Of a stretch of 13,289 nucleotides of DNA, positions 7,691 through 13,289 are shown one piece after another (the first letter of the stretch is position 1; every line of letters starts with the position of its first letter). A model generated the notes under the pieces. The model did no database searches, was not told the origin of the DNA, and saw only the letters and a program-made list of their open reading frames with translations. The position numbers and the translations under genes were made by a program. The DNA comes from Verrucomicrobiota bacterium. Its GTDB lineage: Bacteria > Verrucomicrobiota > Verrucomicrobiia > Verrucomicrobiales > Akkermansiaceae. Location of the stretch: assembly GCA_026397695.1 (NCBI GenBank), contig JAPLUJ010000059.1, positions 1-13,289 on the forward strand. Direction: 5' to 3'.

Positions 7691-8878
7691 GCTGAGGGCC
7701 GGGGAACCATGTGTCTTCCCTGCGTGCGCGTTTGGCGTTCACCCGATGGCAGCGTTGGTTGAGGCTGGTCTGTTTCGTCGAGATTTCCCACCTGGGAACG
7801 GCGATCACATCGGTCTGGAAATCGACGGCGGTATGGCGGAGTTCGGTGTGTTCCGGGTCCGGGGGGAGTTTCATTGCGACGAAACTCGCGATGCAAACCC
7901 GCGGAAACTGCGGTATTCCGAAGCCGAATTGACGATGCACACGCTCAAGCGAGGGGCGTTTTACGCTCTCATGGCTAAGGATTTTGGCGTCGCGGGTCAG
8001 GTGGTTTGCTTGGATCAAGGCATATGGGAGCTTGGCCGGAAAAACATTCCGAAACTAGGCAGGGCCAAGATCATTTTCGCCGAGCAGGGCTTAAGAGGAA
8101 ACGATCTGGTTGCCTGCTTGGTGCGGCACGGTTTCAAGACCAACTGCCTGCTTTATCATGGCAAACCACCGACTCCGATCAGTGTGCCAGAGAAAAACGT
8201 CGAGGCTTCGGCGGTTCTTGTGACGGACGGGCGCTTTGTCACCGAGGCCTTCAAGGATGCAGCGGCATCGAGAACCGAATCGATTCCGGAGACCGGGGTC
8301 GATCTCGATTCGACTCCCCATAAGCTGGTGATTTGTGGCGAGGATTTTCCGATGCCTTTGCACCAAGGAAACCCCCTCATCGGGCTGAAGTATATTGCTG
8401 TGCTTTTCGACCGCGCTCGCGAATGCATCCCTGTGTGGGATCTATTTGTGGCTGCCAAACCGGGCTTGTCCGACCCGGGTGCTGATGGCTCGAACGAGGG
8501 GGATGAAGAAGATCCGACTGATACGGAGCAGGTCAGCACCGGCATGAAGCTGAGCGACAACCTGCAAAGTATCCAACCAAGCTGGGAAGATGCTAGAATG
8601 GACCCGGGGACCCGGAAAATCGTCGGGCAATCAGGCATCTCAAGAATGAGATCTCCGAACTCAAAAATTACCTTGATGCCGGACAGGGTGTTGGCGGTAG
8701 GAGGCGAGCTATCAAGCACAGTGATCGGGACAAAGCCCGTGATTCCGTGCGCGGCGGCATCGGTGTTGTGATCCAACATGTCGCAAAGCAGAATCCTGCG
8801 CGTGCCGAGGAGCTTAGGAATTCGCTCGATCTCGGGTATGAAGTGATGTTCAAACCGCCTCCTGAGTGGGGGATTTAG
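7680..8878 (+). CDS. Unknown protein with C-terminal coiled-coil/GVGGRRR regulatory-type module, split by a -1 frameshift
   Basis: The open frame (positions divisible by 3) runs to a stop at 8769-8771, giving 363 aa from GTG 7680. An ATG at 7611 would extend it, but that extension lies inside the upstream gene; the conserved-looking sequence begins with VLHELRAGEPCVF. From about 8610 the frame turns implausible, while the -1 frame, open from 8597 to TAG 8876-8878, encodes DPENRRAIRHLKNEISELK, then GVGGRRR, then a helical end closing in PPPEWGI. From memory, this resembles a C-terminal module of many regulatory and ATPase proteins, in which a GLxYLAxLL-like stretch (here GLKYIAVLF, about 8386-8412) precedes a GDPExAxxLxxEIxxL helix and a GLGGRxR motif. 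Joining frames at 8609 restores GDPE and yields about 399 aa. The cause may be a one-base deletion in CCCGGGG, a sequencing error, or ribosomal slippage. The N-terminal two thirds are unrecognised. Confidence 0.65.
8603..8609 (+). other. Frame-change site with slippery-type heptamer C CCG GGG
   Basis: In the incoming frame the codons are GAC CCG GGG ACC. The heptamer C-CCG-GGG fits the X-XXY-YYZ form that permits tandem -1 slippage, and a -1 move here joins MDPG to DPENRRAIR, recreating the expected helix. Downstream there is only a weak 4-bp hairpin (CCCG 8611-8614 with CGGG 8624-8627), so no strong stimulator is seen. Loss of one base in the C/G run is the simpler explanation. Confidence 0.45.
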
Positions 8879-8884
8879 TGGTCT

Positions 8885-8923
8885 GGGAGTCTGCAAGCTC
8901 CCAAATGGGAGTCTGAGCCTCCC
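8885..8923 (+). repeat. Two tandem short hairpins sharing a GGGAGTCTG repeat
   Basis: GGGAGTCTG occurs at 8885-8893 and 8907-8915, each followed by CTCCC (8898-8902 and 8919-8923), giving two adjacent 5-bp-stem hairpins of 18 and 17 nt. The first CTCCC can instead pair with the second GGGAG across AAAT (8898-8911), a mutually exclusive fold. The block starts 7 bp after the stop of the preceding gene. It could be a REP-like repeat or a transcript-end or leader structure; no U-tract follows. Confidence 0.5.
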
Positions 8924-8924
8924 G

Positions 8925-8952
8925 CCTTGGTTTTTGACACCAAAAGCCAAGG
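8925..8952 (+). promoter_or_regulatory. 12-bp-stem hairpin ending 2 nt before the HTH gene start
   Basis: CCTTGGTTTTTG (8925-8936) pairs with CAAAAGCCAAGG (8941-8952) around an ACAC loop. Eleven Watson-Crick pairs and one G-U pair would form in RNA. The ATG at 8954 begins one base after the stem, so the fold would occupy the ribosome landing zone. No U-tract follows, so it is not a standard intrinsic terminator. It could limit translation of the HTH protein or, as DNA, be a protein-binding palindrome. Confidence 0.5.
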
Positions 8953-8953
8953 T

Positions 8954-9250
8954 ATGACCACCACCACCATTTTTGACGAACACGCCGTTGCCCCGTTATG
9001 GGCGACACGCGATGTGGCGAAATTTCTCGGATGTTCCGAGCGCCAAATTCCACGCCTCCGTGACGAGGGTCTGCCCGCCGTGCGTGTGGGTGGGTTGGTC
9101 CGCTTCATCCCATCCAAGGTGATGACGTGGCTGGAATGCCGGGACGAGCGTGTCCGCCAGTTGGCTGACATCGCGGTCTCCGGTGACGAAGACAACGCCG
9201 AGTGCGCAGCAGCGGATCTGGCCCGCGAATTTCCCATTCCCCTCTCCTGA
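8954..9250 (+). CDS. Excisionase/MerR-type helix-turn-helix protein
   Basis: A 98-residue protein with a HTH_17-like domain at about 15-61: LWATRDVAKFLGCSERQIPRLRDEGLPAVRVGGLVRF in outline, followed by PSKVMTWLE. This winged-helix pattern (hydroxylated residue, DVAxFLG, xxIxRLxxEGLPxxRVG, strand-turn-strand, then VxxWL) is common in phage and ICE excisionases and small regulators. The last 37 residues are acidic and unassigned. ATG 8954 is preferred because the domain begins soon after; an upstream ATG at 8927 lies within the hairpin. It opens the replication block and is preceded by the structured leader. It may act as a recombination directionality factor or as a regulator of the downstream genes; no integrase is in view to support the former. 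Confidence 0.8.
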   Translation: MTTTTIFDEHAVAPLWATRDVAKFLGCSERQIPRLRDEGLPAVRVGGLVRFIPSKVMTWLECRDERVRQLADIAVSGDEDNAECAAADLAREFPIPLS

Positions 9251-9341
9251 CCGATTTCCTCCGTCGGTCGGGCTGTGCCGGCGGTGGGACCATTGAAGCG
9301 GCCAACCACAAACAAAACAAACAAACAACAACATCATTACC
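9251..9341 (+). promoter_or_regulatory. A-rich leader without Shine-Dalgarno
   Basis: The 91-bp gap starts with a short inverted repeat, GACCGA (9249-9254) and TCGGTC (9264-9269), overlapping the stop of the HTH gene. It ends in a G-free run of AAC/AAAC motifs (about 9305-9341) leading into the ATG at 9342. The run has no Shine-Dalgarno and would be unstructured in RNA, as in leaders of Bacteroidota and related phyla that favour A-rich, open initiation sites. No confident promoter is visible. Confidence 0.4.
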
Positions 9342-10061
9342 ATGAAACTATCAGCCACTGGCTCCACCACACCATTTGAAGCGCACCCCGAATACGACGG
9401 TCAGGCCGTTTGCGTGGATGTGACCCCACCCAAGAAAACCCAATCAACCTACGGCGAAAAGGAAACGTTCCGCATCGTCTATGAAACCCGCGAACTGCGG
9501 CAGGATGGGAAACCCTATCTGTTATTCAGTCGTGGCTTCACACCGTCGCTGCATGAAAAGGCCGCGCTCCGTGCGTTCCTCAAACAATGGTTCGGGCGCG
9601 ACCTAACGACCGCCGAGCAGGCCGAGTTCGACACAGAATCACTCGTTGGCCGTCCGGCGCGGGTGTCGGTGGTCCATTCGGAATACAACGGCACGACCTA
9701 CGCGAACATCGGTTTGATCCGCGCCGACAAGTCGGGTGAACCGCTCAAGGCATCGGGCAAATACACCAGGCAGAAGGACCGTCAGAACAACGACGAAAAA
9801 TTCCGCCCGGCATCCAACAGCAACGAATCCGGCACCCCGTCGGATTGGCGGCGCGTGAAGGTGCATATCGGCCGCCACACCGGCATCGATCTGGGCGAAC
9901 TCGACCGCGACTCGGTGGAGGCGCTTCTAACGAAGTGGCTGCCCGTGGCGCTCGAAATGGCGAAACCGCTCAAGGCCGACCGCGAACTCATCGCCGCACT
10001 CCAACAGGCGAAGCTGGCGCTCATCGCCGAAGACGACGAGGACGACAACATTCCGTACTAA
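9342..10061 (+). CDS. OB-fold / SSB-like single-stranded DNA-binding protein of a phage-type replication module
   Basis: A 239-residue protein. The N-terminal half (about 1-135) has the pattern of phage-type replication proteins I recall, with beta strands AVCVDVTPPKK and ETFRIVYETREL, then the helical KAALRAFLKQWFGRDLT, then LVGRPARVSVVHSEYNGTTYANIGLI. The last is an OB-like strand pair with an aromatic/Gly turn. A basic, polar linker (about 135-165) leads to a helical C-terminal region that ends in EDDEDDNIPY. This tail resembles the acidic tip of bacterial SSB (DDDIPF), which recruits helicases and repair enzymes. I infer it coats single-stranded DNA at the element's fork and uses the tail to recruit partners. 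It lies 1 bp from the Pif1-type helicase gene, an obvious candidate partner. Sequence similarity to canonical SSB is not apparent outside the tail. Confidence 0.6.
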   Translation: MKLSATGSTTPFEAHPEYDGQAVCVDVTPPKKTQSTYGEKETFRIVYETRELRQDGKPYLLFSRGFTPSLHEKAALRAFLKQWFGRDLTTAEQAEFDTESLVGRPARVSVVHSEYNGTTYANIGLIRADKSGEPLKASGKYTRQKDRQNNDEKFRPASNSNESGTPSDWRRVKVHIGRHTGIDLGELDRDSVEALLTKWLPVALEMAKPLKADRELIAALQQAKLALIAEDDEDDNIPY

Positions 10062-10062
10062 C

Positions 10063-11310
10063 ATGCACAGTGAGATCAAAGGTCCAGCCGACCGCTTCCT
10101 CGACCTCGCCGTCGCCGGAGAGAACGTGTTTCTCACTGGCGCGGCGGGGTCCGGGAAGAGTTATGGGGTGCGGGAATTCATCAAACGCCACCGCGACACC
10201 CACGTTACGGCAAGCACCGGCGTGGCCGCTCTCAATGTCGGCGGCATGACCGTGCATCGATGGAGCGGCATGTTGCTCGGCCCGGCCAAGGGGCAGGATT
10301 TCGAGCGATACTTTGCTCAACTCTCACGTGACCCCAAACCGAGCGTGCGTATCGCCTTCAACCGGGTGCGCCGATGCAAGCGGCTGGTGATTGATGAAAT
10401 CAGCATGCTGTCCGGGCACGCGTTCGGGTATCTGGATTTCCATTGCCGCAAAATCCGCGACGATGACAGTCCGTTCGGTGGCATCCAGGTGATCGGGACA
10501 GGGGATTTTTTACAACTGCCGCCCGTTAGAACGAACCCGGCGCATGCCTACGACTGGGCGTTCGACTCGCCAGCGTGGGAGGATGCCGGATTCCAGACCG
10601 TCGAGTTGCGGCGCATCATGCGGCAGGACGAACCTGAATTCGTGGCGGCATTGGCAAAATTCCGCCGGGGCGAGATCGACGGCACCACCGAACGCCTGTT
10701 GCGCCCGCGCATCCATTTGTTTCCCGCTAGGGACATCACCCGGCTCTTCACCCATAACTCGATGGTGGACCGCTGGAACGATTTCTGCCTCGGCGAACTG
10801 CCCGGCCCCGAGTCGGTTAGGGAAGCCGAAACCTGGGGACCGCAGAACCAAATCGACTTTCTCGAAAAGAATTTGCTCACGCCGAAAATCCTGCGGCTCA
10901 AGCCGGGTGCCAAGGTCATGTTCACCGTGAACCGTCCCGACGATGGATTCGTCAACGGCCAGACCGGCGACGTGGTTTCTATCGGGCTAACAAACGTGGT
11001 GGTTCTAACGGAAGGCCGGGAACTGGAGGTGGCACCCTACCGCTGGCGCTATGATTCCAACGAACCGGGAACCGCCTGGTTTGAACAACTGCCACTGCGG
11101 TTGGCCAATGCGCTCACTATACACAAGGCGCAAGGTCTAACACTCGACTCCGCTTTCGTTGACGTGCGGGCCGCTCGTGAACCTGGCCAGGCATACGTCG
11201 CCATATCCCGTGTCCGCACGCTCGCCGGACTTCACCTCAAAGACTGGCCCAAAGGCGTCTTCGTCTCCCAGCGGGCACTCGATTTCCACTTTCCCAAATC
11301 ACTCCCATGA
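10063..11310 (+). CDS. Pif1-like SF1B DNA helicase
   Basis: A complete 415-residue ATP-dependent helicase, probably moving 5' to 3' as known for Pif1/RecD2-type SF1B enzymes. Motif I is GAAGSGKS (26-33), the Pif1-type motif Ia TASTGVAALNVGGMTVH spans 49-65, motif II is VIDEISML (109-116), motif III GTGDFLQLPP (145-154), motif IV around VELRRIMRQDE, motif V LTIHKAQGLTLDSA and motif VI YVAISRVRTLAGLHLK. All catalytic residues are intact. At 415 residues it is close to a bare helicase core. It starts 1 bp after the SSB-like gene and its stop overlaps the primase start by 4 bp (ATGA), so all three are co-translated. Roles could include unwinding ahead of the element's fork, clearing roadblocks or recombination intermediates. 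Confidence 0.93.
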   Translation: MHSEIKGPADRFLDLAVAGENVFLTGAAGSGKSYGVREFIKRHRDTHVTASTGVAALNVGGMTVHRWSGMLLGPAKGQDFERYFAQLSRDPKPSVRIAFNRVRRCKRLVIDEISMLSGHAFGYLDFHCRKIRDDDSPFGGIQVIGTGDFLQLPPVRTNPAHAYDWAFDSPAWEDAGFQTVELRRIMRQDEPEFVAALAKFRRGEIDGTTERLLRPRIHLFPARDITRLFTHNSMVDRWNDFCLGELPGPESVREAETWGPQNQIDFLEKNLLTPKILRLKPGAKVMFTVNRPDDGFVNGQTGDVVSIGLTNVVVLTEGRELEVAPYRWRYDSNEPGTAWFEQLPLRLANALTIHKAQGLTLDSAFVDVRAAREPGQAYVAISRVRTLAGLHLKDWPKGVFVSQRALDFHFPKSLP

Positions 11311-13289
11311 TCGCCTCAATCCCATCTAACATCAACACCCTCGACCGCCTGCAAGCCGCGCAGTTCTACACCGCGACGCTCGGGTGGGCCGTCCATCCGC
11401 TATACGCGCCCGACCGTGGTGATCCGCGTGAGCGCGGCAAAAAGCCGATTCACAAAGGCTGGCGCCAACACACTGCGGCCGACGTCACCCCGGAGGACTT
11501 GGCCATGCATTTCGGTCCCGGCACCAAACACAACATCGGTTGCGTGGTGCGCCCCCCGTTCATCCATGTCGATCTGGACAGCAAACCCGACGCCGGGGCC
11601 TCCGTGATGGAATGGCTGGCGGGTCAGCCGGAACTCGCCGCAGTGCCCCGCGAACGCACCGGCGGTGGGGTCCATCTGGCATTCATCTGCCGCGACATCC
11701 CCGAGGAGGTGATGAAGTCGAAGAAGGCACCCACCTGCCAGATCAACGACAAGATCGGTGCCGAACTCTATCTGGACGGGTTGAACCTTGCGCTCTCGCC
11801 GTCTGTTCACAAAACCGGCCACACTTATATATGGGAGATCACGGGCGACATCCCGGAAGTGAAATGGGCCGACCTGTGCCGGTGGTTCGGATTTTCCGCG
11901 CCGGAAACCAAGAAACGTGGCCGCCCCTCCAAGGAAAAGCCGTGGTGGTCGCGGTGGAACGAAGACCTGCGCACGCTCGATCTGGCCGGGGTGATGGAAG
12001 ACCTTGGCCGCCTGGGTGCCTGCCTCGACCCGGACACCAACAAATGGTCGGTGCGGTGCCCGTGGGATGTGGAACACTCTAACGGTGCCAACGACGCGCC
12101 GGGATCCGACACCATCATTTTCAACCAACCCGAAACCATGCCGGGATTCCGGTGCCTGCACGCGCATTGTGAATCACGCGGAATCAGGGACGTGGTCGAA
12201 TGGGCGGAAAAGCAAAAGCCCGGCATCATCGCCTCCCGTTGCGCGAACCTCCGCGTCTGGTCGCCGGGCAACACCAACGCCAAAGGCAGACCGCGCATCG
12301 TCCTCCCGGCGCTTGGCCGTGCCCATGGTGAGTTTGGTCAGGAACTCGGTCAACTCATCGCCCCGGCAATCAACATGTTCCTGTTCTCAACCAACGTGGT
12401 GGAAATCACCACCGTGCCGGCCGCCGACAAGGCGGGTTCGATTCCCGGCCACATGCTTTCAACACTCAAGGCGGCGGAACTCGTCACCGCAATCGAACGC
12501 ACGGTGGAAACCGGCGTGCTCAAGCAAGACGAGGCGGGCGACGAGGTGTTCGTCCCGAAAAGCATGAGCGAACAGGACGCCCGCATCACGCTGGTCAACG
12601 GGTTTTTCAGTTCGTGCCTGCCGCGCATCCACCGCGTGCTCGACGTGCCGGTGCCGCACTTTTCCGACGACGGCAAACTCGTCTATCCAAAACCGGGATT
12701 CGACGAGCGCTTCGGCACCTGGCTCAACCCGCACGCGCCGAAACTCAAGACGATGGGCCTGACGGAAGCCTTGCGCTGGCTGTTGGATGATCTTTTCGGC
12801 CTGCCCGAGCAAGGCGGGTTCTGGTGGCAGGACGAACAAGCCCGCTTTCACGCGCTGGCCCGCTTCATCACCCCGTTCTGTCGCGGCCTGATGGGTTGGA
12901 ACCGCCCCCCGCTCTGGATCTTCGATGGCAACCGCGAGGGTTGCGGCAAGGACACCTGCGCCGACATCACCCACATGGCCTACACCGGGCGCTCTATAAT
13001 CTGTGCGCCGCTCTCGAAGGAATGCGATGACGAGATGCGCAAACGGATCACCTCCGCGCTCATGGCCGGCAGCAGGTTTTTCCACCTGGCCAACATGAAG
13101 GGGCACGTCCGGTACGCGTCGCTCGAAGCGGCCACCGACAACTCGGGCGTGTGGGAGGACCGCCGCCTCGGCGTGAGTGAAACACTCAGCCTGCCCAACG
13201 AAACCGAGTTTTCATTCTCCGCCAACAACGCGACCTGGGAACCGGACATCGAGCGCCGCTGCCGCCGGATCCGCCTGCGTTTCACGCCC
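11307..13289 (+). CDS. Prim-Pol primase/polymerase fused to SF3/P4-type helicase (3' end off window)
   Basis: An open frame of 661 codons runs from ATG 11307 to the right edge, so the C-terminus is missing. Residues 15-180 are a Prim-Pol (AEP) domain: FYTATLGWAVHPL, GKKPIHKGW (44-52), the acidic pair VDLD (Asp89, Asp91), TGGGVHLAF with His123, and LSPSVHKTGHTYIWE. A likely zinc-binding region follows: CPWDVEHS (Cys251, His257) and FRCLHAHC (Cys283, His287, Cys288). The helicase part has an unusual P-loop, DGNREGCGKDT (540-550), and a late block SANNATWEPDIERRCRRIRL (638-657) that fits the sensor/arginine-finger region of P4-like SF3 helicases. The Walker-B area reads FHLANMKG (592-599), where relatives usually have an Asp before Asn. 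The enzyme would synthesise primers and unwind DNA at the element's origin. Its start overlaps the Pif1 gene stop by 4 bp. Confidence 0.88.
   Translation, partial: MIASIPSNINTLDRLQAAQFYTATLGWAVHPLYAPDRGDPRERGKKPIHKGWRQHTAADVTPEDLAMHFGPGTKHNIGCVVRPPFIHVDLDSKPDAGASVMEWLAGQPELAAVPRERTGGGVHLAFICRDIPEEVMKSKKAPTCQINDKIGAELYLDGLNLALSPSVHKTGHTYIWEITGDIPEVKWADLCRWFGFSAPETKKRGRPSKEKPWWSRWNEDLRTLDLAGVMEDLGRLGACLDPDTNKWSVRCPWDVEHSNGANDAPGSDTIIFNQPETMPGFRCLHAHCESRGIRDVVEWAEKQKPGIIASRCANLRVWSPGNTNAKGRPRIVLPALGRAHGEFGQELGQLIAPAINMFLFSTNVVEITTVPAADKAGSIPGHMLSTLKAAELVTAIERTVETGVLKQDEAGDEVFVPKSMSEQDARITLVNGFFSSCLPRIHRVLDVPVPHFSDDGKLVYPKPGFDERFGTWLNPHAPKLKTMGLTEALRWLLDDLFGLPEQGGFWWQDEQARFHALARFITPFCRGLMGWNRPPLWIFDGNREGCGKDTCADITHMAYTGRSIICAPLSKECDDEMRKRITSALMAGSRFFHLANMKGHVRYASLEAATDNSGVWEDRRLGVSETLSLPNETEFSFSANNATWEPDIERRCRRIRLRFTP

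Noticed and set aside
8925..8952. Intrinsic terminator
   Set aside because: The stem is strong but no U-tract follows on the plus strand; the start codon does. On the minus strand there is likewise no following T-run, and no convergent gene ends there.
8156..8983. 275-codon minus-strand open frame opposite the unknown plus-strand gene
   Set aside because: It crosses the frame-change region, the intergenic hairpins and the HTH start, and its protein lacks recognisable domains. The plus-strand reading has family-like motifs.
9249..9269. GACCGA/TCGGTC inverted repeat as a terminator
   Set aside because: The stem is only 6 bp with a 9-nt loop and no U-tract, so it may be chance.
9305..9335. AAC/AAAC run as a microsatellite or CRISPR-like repeat
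   Set aside because: It is short and irregular without spacers. An A-rich untranslated leader explains it better.
11400..12167. Long open frame on the minus strand opposite the primase gene
   Set aside because: It is antisense to a well-supported Prim-Pol domain. Its predicted protein is low-complexity, rich in Gly, Arg, His and Val, and matches no family. Such frames are expected opposite GC-rich genes.
12459..13106. 215-codon minus-strand open frame near the right edge
   Set aside because: It is antisense to the helicase part of the Prim-Pol fusion and has compositional bias typical of shadow frames.

Overview
This 13.3-kb bacterial window holds two oppositely oriented gene blocks that meet near position 6,510. 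The left block (positions 1 to about 6509, all minus strand) is a tightly packed restriction-modification operon. In transcription order it encodes a ribbon-helix-helix protein, two unrelated-looking DNA cytosine-5 methyltransferases, a McrB-like AAA+ NTPase with an unfamiliar N-terminal domain, and a DUF2357/PD-(D/E)XK nuclease that runs off the left edge. Junctions are 4-bp overlaps or gaps of 4 and 12 bp, so the genes are almost certainly co-transcribed. Two m5C methyltransferases plus a McrB-type motor and a separate nuclease is the layout of the LlaJI and BsuMI NTP-dependent restriction systems. It is not a stand-alone type IV McrBC locus, because cognate methyltransferases are present.

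The right block (about 6530 to the right edge, plus strand) looks like part of a phage, plasmid or integrative element. It starts with two overlapping genes of unknown function. The second carries a C-terminal regulatory-type module reachable only after a -1 change of frame at about 8603-8609. A 75-nt leader full of inverted repeats follows, then an excisionase-like HTH protein, an OB-fold/SSB-like protein ending in an SSB-type acidic tip, a Pif1-type SF1 helicase, and a Prim-Pol primase fused to an SF3/P4-like helicase that runs off the right edge. The last three are separated by 1 bp or less and form a replication module. The primase would prime and help unwind, the Pif1 helicase would assist unwinding, and the SSB-like protein would coat single strands.

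The organism cannot be named from this window. The replication module is visibly GC-rich, whereas the restriction operon is richer in A+T, which suggests separate acquisition. Most starts lack a Shine-Dalgarno sequence and one has an A-rich unstructured leader. These are habits of Bacteroidota, Verrucomicrobiota and Planctomycetota, and the GC level would favour the latter two, with low confidence. A defence operon next to a replication module suggests a mobile element carrying its own restriction system. No tRNA, rRNA, CRISPR array, transposase or integrase is visible, so no element boundary can be set.
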